Below, piece after piece: positions 48,801 to 56,703 of a stretch of 64,000 nucleotides of DNA. Position 1 is the stretch's first letter. Each line of letters opens with the position of its first letter. The notes under the pieces are model-generated. The model worked only from the letters and a program-made list of their open reading frames with translations. It was not told the DNA's origin and did no database searches. The translations under genes and the position numbers were made by a program. The stretch comes from Flavobacteriales bacterium (lineage in GTDB: Bacteria > Bacteroidota > Bacteroidia > JANQJC01), in NCBI GenBank assembly GCA_028281825.1, contig JANQJC010000027.1, forward strand, positions 1-64,000, in the 5' to 3' direction.

Positions 48801-50362
48801 GCTTCCCACAAACTTATGCTTCGGATACAGCTAGTGATATTGAATTCCCTCTTTATCACCCCGATAGTGTGATTAATGACACCATAGATATGCCGTTTGA
48901 TACAGTGGGTTATGATACCTTGATAGGCAAAATATATGGTGCGCGTAAGTTTGAGTTATCTAACCACTTGGGGAATGTGCTTTCCGTAATAAGTGATAGA
49001 AAACTGCCCGTGGATGAGGGGTCTGATAACGATGTAGATTATTACGAACCAGACATAGATGAGTATTATGACTATTATGCATTTGGTAGTTTGATGCCAG
49101 AAAAGTATACTACTGGAGTGTTAGATAGTGTGGATAATATAGTTCATGAACAAGATTTTGTGGATGATATCAACGGGTGGTATGAAATAGGTTCACCAGT
49201 TACATTAACTCATGGAACTAATAGGCTTGAGATTACTACCGAGGACCTATGGGATGGGGCTGGAATTGATTTTGCCACTGAGAATGGGGAAACCTATACT
49301 ATTAGTATTGACGTAACGCATATTGATGATTACGCCATTGCACTGGTGGTGAAAAATGCCTCTGGAGGAACCATCACTTCAAGTTATATCTATAACTCAA
49401 ACAGTATGCCGTTTACATTACAGTTTACGGCAACTTCAACTACCAGTAAAATATACATTACAAAACCAGTATATGATGGTGTAGAAAGTACGGTAGCTAT
49501 TAACTACTTATCGGTTACCGCTGAAACCCCTATATTAGTGGAAGGTAGTGGATATAGATATGGTTTTAATGGCAAAGAAAAGGATGATGAAGTCTATGGA
49601 ACTGGGAATCAGTATGATTACGGATTCAGAATATATAATCCACGGATAGGAAAATTCCTAAGCGTTGATCCCCTAACGAAAGAGTATCCATGGTATACTC
49701 CTTATCAATTTGCTGGGAATATGCCCATATGGGCAATAGACCGAGATGGACTGGAGGAAGAAATAGTTATTACATTGCTATCAAGTTCAACCGGAACAAT
49801 TCAGAAAACCAAGGTTGATTGGCGTGACATTGAAGGAACTGTTGGGGAACATGGCCCAAAAGGAACGGGAACTTTGTATGTGAAAGTAGTTGAGGACGCT
49901 GGCAAGTACCAGTATACCGCAGTTTATGAGAAAAGCTTAGGAGACTATCTGTTCAGAACACTTCCTCAGGTTCTAACTTTTGGTTCTGGCAAAGACCAAA
50001 GCGAACAGTTGGGTGAAGAGGCTGATGAAAACCGACCGATCTATACCTTTGACTATGAGTCTTTAGAGGAAATCATGGATGTTGTGATTGGAGCTCAAAA
50101 GGATGCTAAAAAGAGATTTGGTAAGGAGAAGAAAATCAACCCAAAAGGAAAAGAGGCTAAGAAAGAGGCAGATGAAATCTCCAAGCGAATGGAAAAAGTG
50201 GATAAGCAAGCATCTCAGAATTATGAGCCTACAGACACTATGAGGTATCGCCAGCATGCCAAGAATAAGGTAAATGTCAATGGCAAAGACGTAGACCCTC
50301 CTAAAGGCAAGACTCGAATTGACTATCCCTGTTGTGCAGAAGACAGGAAAAAGAATGATTAG
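39830..50362 (+). CDS. Giant Rhs/YD-repeat protein with C-terminal polymorphic tail (TcC-like component)
   Basis: The protein has 3510 residues from the ATG at 39830, which overlaps the previous stop; an ATG at 39863 (MRRQKLIAILL) also gives a good signal peptide (ending TQA). The first 2300 residues contain FN3-like strands, the GHETKYMYG and ITYKDPTGEVVATSLAG-type blocks seen in this class, many cysteine pairs and a perfect EF-hand loop, DPNDDGNITIEE (1092-1103). YD repeats cover about 2350-3230 (YDRLGRVVAS, YDIHGNV, YDADNRI, YDGNGNI, YDALGNRI). The Rhs-associated core (GYRYGFNGKEKDDE to IWAIDRDGLEEE) spans about 3241-3310. A 200-residue lysine-rich tail with PCC near its end follows and is not recognised. 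By family the tail is the effector, released from the Rhs shell. Confidence 0.88.
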   Translation: MNRKYNLNTKPMRRQKLIAILLSFVVFGAFQTQAKEGTYASDRYVTWTPTGNDQDIEDLVTTGTSLQHPWFNNYDPDMVIESLIGEIELGIDWTRDYYPADTFDVEYVVDYDYWEYEASPSATSGTVTLRVQYRRGDETATVRSSDHFFLARAAKIEITDVDTNYYEAGTTTDLTYRPENVYFQLKIHYEHYQELENIQAPSLTLDCNDEDKVDVTWSAHTGAEDYELEWTFVSEESTLPSPTFNFKHNATKVITTETSYRVPKIYPAGYLVFRIRKVGRDPHDIETKTYGVWSIINTTDVISNITSGQDYCYISVGHEEKKNWQYSNIFAEEGKYKEAITYFDGTQRQRQAQTRLNSSIVDEMSTPREVIVTGTVYDAEGRGAITGLPVPDFQENYLGYRNKFYRPTSDNTREYRFYDFDVISGSCVGSATAMDDVSGAERYYSNENDLLGTDRFADFLPEASGYPFVRSTYTLDNTGRLRHQSAPGVDHKVGSGHETKYMYGTPLQSQLDRILGSEAGKAIHYLKEVTIDPNGVISVTYKDPTGEVVATSLAGDGSTNPGLINLDGASQSQTINEDLLTNDRNQVEGTSIVMSMTHLVTTDATHTFDYSFDIPSYSDDCIPDENICFDCVYDLEIHLYDECGVDYWPSAIRTVTVQADTLETDCDTPLSFSLVDEIVETSIDINLTVGEYRLVKELKLNIDARNYFLEQFFNLDTCLLTYDDFRAEFIAGLDTLVCSMDCDVLDSLITYNPYNLDQEQLDELEARRDFMCSEYDRCEAYYNMMLQDMSPGGQYAHYEIGPLTLDNDGNQLQQPVYDPTTGGLVIDTDDPYSIFYDGTGDNYVIAYDDIANIDYPNGDMVEIDGQMVSISTLSPEEFVENWQEEWAEALVVHHPEYGCYATCTTLTASYDYDMDMLGTDNWAAAEAAGYLNPLDNYGNPSSNMVSGLSLNSPATADPFFTTYTSYQTEMEGYLDAYPFHGITTPGIPIPSMWQLMMIAQMDQSGIDISQSAAYLNNVVACQSNYSWTVFRSMYLAAKQEIYTDFYNGCSSFLNGGATFGESGNDKSRRFIISTSDAIEEMGLNEDQDPPLDPNDDGNITIEELEDFANGAMDIDSYISRCTNYAIIWEQQLEGCIDPNDMDDILQELINICACGSGPDNPFGASNCPQYQGQHNSFEDVIAAYLDENGIDYTGTCNPWVINSPRPQGHSYFDTDAVDECACDSIIALHEEFQDLQGQGSLPAGICTEQQYFNEILGAYIDPSLIADCYANNGESSEIDCRKFIQYYHQYIQDENGGVYIDWQNISMNDMSLWFLQEHSILLSANEVWDKFKNCFAQWEPTPLPINCKKLWVLLRQYYHGMPIIHTLDLSMLADLPGWSGFVSQANTEFNVNYSTNDYIRLLRKCRKKMRPIITGVKPYDGGKDTLRPGITNGISSVIFTAFSDTLPYIPPTDTNLGTPTLPTPSGDTCKVSSINIIEYSYTEENITEYEPNHGYSVSYTKPKGTTPVGEPVVVNYHISDMAESDTIFGMTMGVYNLSGGMLFGQGTITMDTVHKGNPIYCVPLIVPTGHDAVGKNVPLEFDLKEIIGTDTVTRHVSVPVFEQGTLVKPSVEILVQFEECNESCTISLSTGDSGDILNWNNIDSIVSIIPVVDAEIPGESYEFEMNVFMQGESWPRVIEGFSCYPVAYYEAEMDYDADTLRRAANWYDMYSIENDSSSLKMGLVMEAAMRIEEDRGWDFFSNTFMTDEYANVINGFMGTGYTVNQIQEMLSNTAATYLQTAFVTDTTALDTIEAFLDELASTGQLASPYKVYLDSLDASTNYFIVNPLTGACPTYIEKTTFSKGVNFEDTLVYNFNFDLSTDTFDVAFATSKYHSGGAIPLMTVTTADNQIYDLDLGIVSIEGASMQKDNVIHLDSLNPMLLIDVSSLIFIPDSTDTVNITAFIEFDSLHYFEFDIEVLYKSPLKYGNDAEFNMVFECFDQNFRKMHLSKYNDTIPWDSLVGFTNIRTMREDTLFPKDFELKYLTSNNFVADAYTSSDDTVTVSGSIDYLPVSYAFTYNEPPQEQIPEEIACDDCMDCEDFIEYLGAFTDYLAQYDQVGTVLDDEGMTATMLTEYINSHYNYNFGYDEIIHMMENCFPNAQVSSLVSEPSIDLMSEVASGATQFPDTLSSSNIRQGAVNLGYNFDPDSCNLEVITSVGRVHSNHLIRFEFVHECDGGLPTYYAFVDTTDFSFATIDSIRMGNAFLPFRNMQIDSMITSPEIVVYSNGDSSGGNLSWARTFQDIPDTSGWDDITFDTLIALCNHPQLENPYDEEDDCMEDLIELAESNAQIEYSAYVDSMEQVFINNYTDACMAADSTEEFTMEYSDREHHFTLYYRDQAGNLIKTVPPGGVQLIDLSVSGDSIDMYRSDPSTYSSHRVKTHHEYPTMYKMNTLNQALEENTPDAGRKRMWYDRLGRVVASQSAQERMPNDTSYVRYMYTLYDELGRLYETGRVSVHEDDTLTTPVAFIYTDFVDWLDNDGDKSEVIRTFYDEARYLMPGFLQRNLRNRVASITYSERDFEDRYDHAFHYSYDIHGNVKKMINEIPAFDAFGEEIRYMRLDYEYDLVSSNVHKVWYQRGRPDQIAHRYTYDADNRIVDVESSTDGLVWHNDARYDYYLHGPMGRTELGDIGVQGTDYAYTIQGWTKGANAGTSDETRDMGEDANASIASARDAFGYVLNYYNGDYTGIGGTTFEPTLTGDFEDEALDDGLFNGNITRMTTALLDNNQDHIPVMGNVYKYDQLNRIREKVSFEDAGDDVHDNNSWNAVTSNGKFNETFTYDGNGNIMTLDRVGDGTDMDEFDYKYIPGTNQLDHVDDVINATNFEIDIDDQDTLNYLYDLDGNLVKDIAEGIDTIEWTAYGKVEDVEYTGGSGEDIHFEYDALGNRIIKLIQGETVPRMYVYSRDHSGNVMANYKVTVEGALLVLSLEERMLYGSKRLGLIAEDTTEIATTTSFPQTYASDTASDIEFPLYHPDSVINDTIDMPFDTVGYDTLIGKIYGARKFELSNHLGNVLSVISDRKLPVDEGSDNDVDYYEPDIDEYYDYYAFGSLMPEKYTTGVLDSVDNIVHEQDFVDDINGWYEIGSPVTLTHGTNRLEITTEDLWDGAGIDFATENGETYTISIDVTHIDDYAIALVVKNASGGTITSSYIYNSNSMPFTLQFTATSTTSKIYITKPVYDGVESTVAINYLSVTAETPILVEGSGYRYGFNGKEKDDEVYGTGNQYDYGFRIYNPRIGKFLSVDPLTKEYPWYTPYQFAGNMPIWAIDRDGLEEEIVITLLSSSTGTIQKTKVDWRDIEGTVGEHGPKGTGTLYVKVVEDAGKYQYTAVYEKSLGDYLFRTLPQVLTFGSGKDQSEQLGEEADENRPIYTFDYESLEEIMDVVIGAQKDAKKRFGKEKKINPKGKEAKKEADEISKRMEKVDKQASQNYEPTDTMRYRQHAKNKVNVNGKDVDPPKGKTRIDYPCCAEDRKKND

Positions 50363-51041
50363 ATTGTGTAAAAACCTCTTTTTTTTAATCGTACCATTGT
50401 TACTCATTGGCTGTAAAAACAGGGAGCAAGGTGGAGTAAAGAATCAGGAATCAAAAAAAACTCTAAACGGAATTCAAAAGTCATTCCACTCAAACGGAAA
50501 TGTTAAGACTGTTGCAAACTTTGTGAATGACACCTTAAATGGTGAACTAACAACGTATTATGATGATGGGGGCTTGCACAGAAAGCAATTCTACAACAAA
50601 GGAATAAGGCTCGGATCGGCTCTAGAGTTGAACCGTGATAGTAGTTTAAAGCGCTTTGATTATTTCGATTCATTAGGATCGCTCAAGTATACGCGAACAT
50701 ATGATTCCTTAAATTGTGCTTATGTTGAACAGGGTAACGCAATAGGCGAAATTTTTTTCTCTGATGACACTTGTGAAGTTGGAGATACACTGGAACTATA
50801 CTTTTACCTAGCAATACCTCCTGACTGTGATGTGAGTTTTGAGGTTACAACTAAGTCAAATTCTGGAACTGTATTAGACCGTAGGGATAAAACATCTATT
50901 AGTATAGACAGGTTTGATTATCTGTTTATTGTACCTAGAGTAGAAAGGTTTTCTGTTGAGGGCATATTGAAGCTTCAATCAAGAATAGATAAAAAAAAGG
51001 TTGCTCATTATGCTGGTCATTCGGTTGTGGTAATTAACTAA
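50355..51041 (+). CDS. YwqK/MORN-type lipoprotein, candidate immunity protein
   Basis: A 228-residue protein with a lipoprotein signal (VPLLLIGC). YwqK-like (MORN_2) repeats follow: NGIQKSFHSNGNVKTVANF, NGELTTYYDDGGLHRKQFY and a third, SSLKRFDYFDSLG. The C-terminal half is strand-rich and unrecognised. The ATG at 50355 overlaps the Rhs gene stop by eight bases. YwqK-family proteins are often annotated as antitoxins, and a gene right after an Rhs tail is normally its immunity gene. The lipobox implies protection at the envelope, which suggests the tail acts in the periplasm or on membranes. An accessory role instead of immunity remains possible. Confidence 0.75.
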   Translation: MIRLCKNLFFLIVPLLLIGCKNREQGGVKNQESKKTLNGIQKSFHSNGNVKTVANFVNDTLNGELTTYYDDGGLHRKQFYNKGIRLGSALELNRDSSLKRFDYFDSLGSLKYTRTYDSLNCAYVEQGNAIGEIFFSDDTCEVGDTLELYFYLAIPPDCDVSFEVTTKSNSGTVLDRRDKTSISIDRFDYLFIVPRVERFSVEGILKLQSRIDKKKVAHYAGHSVVVIN

Positions 51042-51411
51042 ATACTTGAAACAATCTACTAATGACAATTTGAGGTCGTAATTCCCTAATCATAACATCA
51101 CAATAAAGTAATATTAAAAAGCAGTCCACTCAAAAACTTATTGTTTACCAAGATATAGATTCAAGAATTTTATGCTAGTATAAAAAGAACCTAATGGATA
51201 CGAGTATATACTGAAGAGTAAGTCCCAAACACCATGAAGAACGGGCTAGAATGTATGCACAGGTAAAGGACTGGCATATTGCAGAGACATATGCCGTTTA
51301 GAATATTTATCAGAGAAATCAGTCATGGGACAATCCTGATACACCTTGTTCAAGGGAGTAGACCCGCGAACTCAAATCTCCTCTCCACGAGAGAGAGGTT
51401 GGGTGTGGGCA
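51042..51411. other. Intergenic region downstream of the Rhs-type operon with a coding-like fragment
   Basis: No intact gene is visible in these 370 bases. A frame at 51215-51361 reads SPKHHEERARMYAQVKDWHIAETYAV, then a stop, then NIYQRNQSWDNPDTPC, and looks like protein-coding remnant of unknown origin. A small inverted repeat (CCTCTC/GAGAGG, 51380-51398) lies just beyond the 3' end of the minus-strand gene that follows. No convincing terminator for the Rhs-type operon was found. Confidence 0.4.
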
Positions 51412-52098
51412 CTAATCTAACTTGAAAACCACTCCACCAACTACACTTGCAATCCAATGCCCATGAAATGTATCTAGCCTCTTTGTATTGTAAGCAATTG
51501 CTGGAATAAGCTCTATAGCTAGTTTTTTATTAAAAGGCAATTGGATGCCCATTCCAACCTTGGCATAAGGCCTGATATTGCTAGGTACATTCTCGGTCCC
51601 AAGAAAAATTTCTTCTCGGCCTTCTGTTACCAAGCTATCGTTGGGGGAGCATATACAGTCCTCTCTTTTGGTGTTAGAATAGACTACATATCTTATTCCA
51701 GCTTCGGCCTGTGCAAAAAGCTGGAATTTAGGTTTCTGTAAAAAAGTTATGTTTAGTCCAGTTGGTAGTTGAATGGCGTAAGTTTTTGTATCTACACTTT
51801 TGGTATAAATTCTTTCAATGGCCAGACATGTATAATCAGAGGTGTCAAAATCGATTTGATAGCTCAAGTCTACAAAGCCTAGCCCAATATTGAAGGTAGT
51901 GCGGCTTTCATCTTTTTTCTTTTTGGGTTCAATAGGTATTTGATAGTAGGAAACTATAGAATAATTAGCGCCCAGGTGATAATCACCAGAATGTAACCTC
52001 CATTCAGGACCACCATATAGGGTTATGTTCTGCGATAATACAGTCTTAGAAATGCTACAGACAATTAACAAGAGTAGAAGGCGAGCTATCATGCCCAC
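51412..52098 (-). CDS. Small exported outer-membrane beta-barrel-like protein
   Basis: A 228-residue protein with a signal peptide (1-23, TVLSQ) and alternating strand-like segments of 8-12 residues throughout (for example TTFNIGLGFVDLSYQI, FQLFAQAEAGIRYVVY, RPYAKVGMGIQLPF). This suggests an eight-stranded barrel of the PorT/OmpA-N type. One internal loop has cysteines (EDCICSPND). No specific function can be given. It is convergent with the Rhs-type operon and probably unrelated to it. Confidence 0.65.
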   Translation of the reverse strand: MGMIARLLLLLIVCSISKTVLSQNITLYGGPEWRLHSGDYHLGANYSIVSYYQIPIEPKKKKDESRTTFNIGLGFVDLSYQIDFDTSDYTCLAIERIYTKSVDTKTYAIQLPTGLNITFLQKPKFQLFAQAEAGIRYVVYSNTKREDCICSPNDSLVTEGREEIFLGTENVPSNIRPYAKVGMGIQLPFNKKLAIELIPAIAYNTKRLDTFHGHWIASVVGGVVFKLD

Positions 52099-52184
52099 TC
52101 AACGCAAGTTGGCTCTTTTTATTTTAAAAAGCTTCTGAGTGGAGATATTTCATGGAGACTACTAAACAAAAAGTATAAAGGTTC

Positions 52185-52217
52185 CGTCATTGTGAGGAGG
52201 AACGACGAAGCAATCTC
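52185..52217 (+). repeat. REP-like extragenic palindromic fragment
   Basis: The sequence GTCATTGTGAGGAGGAACGA followed by CGAAGCAATCTC is a form of an extragenic repeat that I recall from many bacterial genomes (GTCATTGCGAGG...GCAATCTC). Only one copy is visible here, in the 223-bp gap between the barrel-like gene and purQ. Confidence 0.5.
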
Positions 52218-52321
52218 AAATTTGTCATCCTATGTTTGTCAGCGCAGATGATAATGTGCTTAATTTTAGAATCAGAAGAAGAAAGGAAAAGCTTATGGCT
52301 AAGAGCTAATAGCTCGATTCA

Positions 52322-53017
52322 TTAAACCACTTCCGCCATCTGAAGTATAGAGCGGAAAATATAAATACCGTCGGTATTGCTTAGCTCGTTATCGGCAGCT
52401 CTCTCTGGGTGAGGCATCATACCGAAAACATTGCGCCTTTTATTACACACCCCAGCGATGTTCTCCAACGCACCATTAGGATTACTCTCTGGTGTCACAT
52501 TGCCGTTTTCATCACAATAGCGGAACAAAATCTGATCATTATCATTAAGCTGTTTCAGGGTAGCTGCATCAGCGTAGTAGTTGCCCTCACCATGCGCAAT
52601 AGGAATTTTCAAAGCCTTGTCAACAGGTATTTCTCTGGTTACCATTGTATTGGTAGCCTCAGGCTTGATGTAAACATTCTTGCAGATAAACTTATGGCTG
52701 GTGTTGTGCATCAAAGCACCCGGCAGTAGGTGGGCTTCGCACAGCACTTGGAAACCGTTGCATACTCCATACAGCATTCCCCCATTGTTAGCATAATCTA
52801 TCACCTTTTCCATAATAGGACTAAAACGGGCTATGGAACCTGAGCGTAGATAGTCGCCATAAGAGAAACCACCCGGCAAAACGATAAAATCGCAGCCTTT
52901 CAGGTCTTTATCCTTGTGCCATAGCTCTTCCACTTGTTGGCCCATGATGTTTCTAAGGGTATAAATCATATCCTGGTCACAGTTGGAACCAGGGAAAATA
53001 ACAACGCCAAATTTCAT
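52322..53017 (-). CDS. purQ: Phosphoribosylformylglycinamidine synthase, glutaminase subunit PurQ
   Basis: A 231-residue class I glutamine amidotransferase that supplies ammonia for the fourth step of purine synthesis with PurL and PurS. The nucleophile region is YGVCNGFQVL, the oxyanion region is LPGGFSYGDYLRSG and the His-Glu pair is MPHPERA. The frame is open upstream to 53119, but I set the start at 53017 (MKFGVVIFPGSNCDQD), which fits the family N-terminus and lies 18 nt downstream of a -7 promoter element that would otherwise be inside the gene. Confidence 0.95.
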   Translation of the reverse strand: MKFGVVIFPGSNCDQDMIYTLRNIMGQQVEELWHKDKDLKGCDFIVLPGGFSYGDYLRSGSIARFSPIMEKVIDYANNGGMLYGVCNGFQVLCEAHLLPGALMHNTSHKFICKNVYIKPEATNTMVTREIPVDKALKIPIAHGEGNYYADAATLKQLNDNDQILFRYCDENGNVTPESNPNGALENIAGVCNKRRNVFGMMPHPERAADNELSNTDGIYIFRSILQMAEVV

Positions 53018-53035
53018 TTTCAATCGATTTGCAGC

Positions 53036-53043
53036 CAAAGGTA
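53036..53043 (-). promoter_or_regulatory. -7 element TACCTTTG of purQ
   Basis: On the minus strand TACCTTTG matches TAnnTTTG exactly, 18 nt before the purQ ATG. No TTTG is present at the -33 distance. Its position decides the purQ start at 53017. Confidence 0.55.
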
Positions 53044-53091
53044 AGATTAACTTCTGAAATTTTGCTTGCGCTTCACCAACTACTTTTTTAG

Positions 53092-54844
<1,753 letters not shown>

Positions 54845-54853
54845 AGTCTTATC

Positions 54854-55507
54854 CTACTTTGAATCCCTTCCCCCTTCGTCATCCTCTTTTCTCTTAATTG
54901 GAGTATTCTTATCCCTTTTAGCCGGTTTATACCACATTTGTTTGGGAGGTAATAATCCTTTTTCTGGTTCCCTGTGTATGTGTTTCTTTTTCTTTTTTCG
55001 GGCAAATATATCCGCTTTACCTGCTTTGGGTTTGCCCTTTCTTTTCTTGCGGGTAAAGTAGTCTGCCTGTGGCCCGCGGTTGGGTGTAGTACCGCTATTG
55101 GTGAAAAAATCGCCCTGCCTGCCATGCTTTACTGACGACCGGCGCCTGGTGAAATAGTCACTTTGCTGGGCATGCGACTTTTTAGACCTTGGTTGTGAAA
55201 AGAAATCCCCTTGTCGCCCGCGTGAGCTTTTCGTTCTATTCCTCACAAAAAAGTCCGTTTCCTTATATTTGCTTCTTCTAGTCGTATTCCTGATGAAAAA
55301 ATCACCCCCGCGATTGGATTTACTGCTTCTCTTGGGCCTTACGAAGAAATCTGGGTTCTTACCGCTGGTATTGGTATTAGTTCGCGTCTTGAAATCGAAA
55401 AAGTCTTCCATCTGCTTCTTTTTCGATTGCGCATACCCTTCCTGCCCTATTATACAAATGAGCAGTAAAAATGATATGATTTTTATTCCATACAAAGCGA
55501 TGGGCAA
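54854..55507 (-). CDS. Exported highly basic protein with an exact 16-residue DFF repeat
   Basis: A 217-residue protein with a signal peptide (1-26, ending YAQ). The mature part is built of units that begin D-F/Y-F followed by a basic, serine/arginine-rich linker. The aspartates stand at residues 35, 53, 69, 85, 101, 117, 133, 149 and 166, so six consecutive units are exactly 16 residues long. The tail is lysine-rich (KKKKKHIHREPEKG) and ends acidic. I recognise no family. The regular aromatic/basic pattern suggests binding to a polyanion (lipid A, peptidoglycan, teichoic-like polymer or nucleic acid) or a self-assembling fibre. Confidence 0.75.
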   Translation of the reverse strand: MPIALYGIKIISFLLLICIIGQEGYAQSKKKQMEDFFDFKTRTNTNTSGKNPDFFVRPKRSSKSNRGGDFFIRNTTRRSKYKETDFFVRNRTKSSRGRQGDFFSQPRSKKSHAQQSDYFTRRRSSVKHGRQGDFFTNSGTTPNRGPQADYFTRKKRKGKPKAGKADIFARKKKKKHIHREPEKGLLPPKQMWYKPAKRDKNTPIKRKEDDEGGRDSK

Positions 55508-55599
55508 AGATTATCAAGTTAAGACTTATTGATAAATTAAAGGGTGATATCAGTTTTTATGCAGCATTATAGCTATTATTGCAATAAATCAACTATGCT

Positions 55600-56043
55600 A
55601 TGGAAGCACCAGAAGACTTATTCAGAAACGTTATAGAAGAGTTTATACCCTTTAATAAGCATCTCGGTTTCAAATTGAAGGATGTAAAGGAGGATTTCGC
55701 CTCCCTTTTAATCCCTTTTCGTGAGGAGATGATTGGAGATCCGCGCAGGCGCAGTATACACGGCGGAGTAATAGCTACAGCTATGGATACAGTGGGTGGA
55801 GCAGCGGGTATTACCACATTTACTTCGTTTGACGATACACTTTCTACCATAGACTTACGTATAGACTATTTGAGGTATGGTCAACACAAGGATATTATTT
55901 GTGAAGGGCATATCATCAAAAGTGGTAAACGTGTGATTTTTACCCGAATGATAGCCTATCATGTTGACGACCCTGATACACTAATAGCGGAAGGTCGCGG
56001 AGTCTACAGCGTCATAAGGGCCGACCTAAACGAAGATGATTAA
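55600..56043 (+). CDS. PaaI-type hotdog thioesterase
   Basis: A 147-residue protein with the hotdog-fold thioesterase signature RRRSIHGGVIATAMDTVGG, the HGG motif and the following aspartate being the catalytic region, and LRIDYLRYGQHKDIICEG in the second strand pair. It hydrolyses acyl-CoA or aryl-CoA esters; the substrate is not predictable. Its stop (TAA ending at 56043) directly abuts the ATG of the next gene at 56044, so the two form an operon. Confidence 0.88.
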   Translation: MEAPEDLFRNVIEEFIPFNKHLGFKLKDVKEDFASLLIPFREEMIGDPRRRSIHGGVIATAMDTVGGAAGITTFTSFDDTLSTIDLRIDYLRYGQHKDIICEGHIIKSGKRVIFTRMIAYHVDDPDTLIAEGRGVYSVIRADLNEDD

Positions 56044-56703
56044 ATGGCACAACTCACTGCAATAGTAGCTGGTTCAACGGGTTTGATAGGCTCATACCTG
56101 GTGGACGTATTGCAGGAAGATAAACGGTATGGTGAGGTTATTCTGCTCAACCGTAGCGCAAAAATTTTCAATTCAAACAAGGTGAGGGAAATACTAGTGA
56201 ACTTCGATGAGTTGGAAAACACTGAAGTGAAAGCCAATATAGATGTCGCTTTTTGCTGTTTGGGAACTACTATGAAAAAAGCAGGCTCAAAAGAGGCTTT
56301 TTACAAAGTTGATTTCACCTATTGTCTTGAGTTCGCCAAGTTTGCCAAGAGTAATGGTGCCAAAAGATTTATCCTCGTTTCTTCATTAGGTGCCGATGCG
56401 AAATCAAGTAACTTCTACCTCAAGGTGAAGGGTCAAATTGAAGAAGCTATCGAACAATTGGGCTTCGAGTCCTTTTACGCCATTATGCGTCCTAGTATGT
56501 TATTAGGTGATAGAAAGGAAAGTCGCCTTGGGGAAGCCGTCGGTAAAGCTGTAATGACTACTTTTGATTTTCTCTTGGTTGGGCCCTTTAAAAAGTACAG
56601 GGCTATCCATGGAAAAAAAGTAGCTGCCGCAATAGCAAAAGCTGGAGCCAATAATTTTGATGGAAAAGTAATTTTCGAGTCAGATAAGATAGCCGTCTAT
56701 TGA
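56044..56703 (+). CDS. NAD(P)-binding Rossmann-fold oxidoreductase-like protein (HTATIP2/atypical SDR type)
   Basis: A 219-residue protein with a dinucleotide-binding loop AGSTGLIGSYLV (about 9-20), the CCLGTTMKKAGS block and RFILVSSLGAD typical of the HTATIP2-like atypical SDRs. The usual YxxxK appears as FYLKVKGQIEEAIEQLGF. The reaction is unknown. It starts immediately after the thioesterase stop, and its own stop overlaps the convergent DUF983 gene by seven bases. Confidence 0.85.
   Translation: MAQLTAIVAGSTGLIGSYLVDVLQEDKRYGEVILLNRSAKIFNSNKVREILVNFDELENTEVKANIDVAFCCLGTTMKKAGSKEAFYKVDFTYCLEFAKFAKSNGAKRFILVSSLGADAKSSNFYLKVKGQIEEAIEQLGFESFYAIMRPSMLLGDRKESRLGEAVGKAVMTTFDFLLVGPFKKYRAIHGKKVAAAIAKAGANNFDGKVIFESDKIAVY

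Noticed and set aside
25071-51041. Whole Rhs-type operon as a prophage or integrative element
   Set aside because: No integrase, transposase, tRNA end or direct-repeat boundary was seen; both sides are ordinary chromosomal genes.
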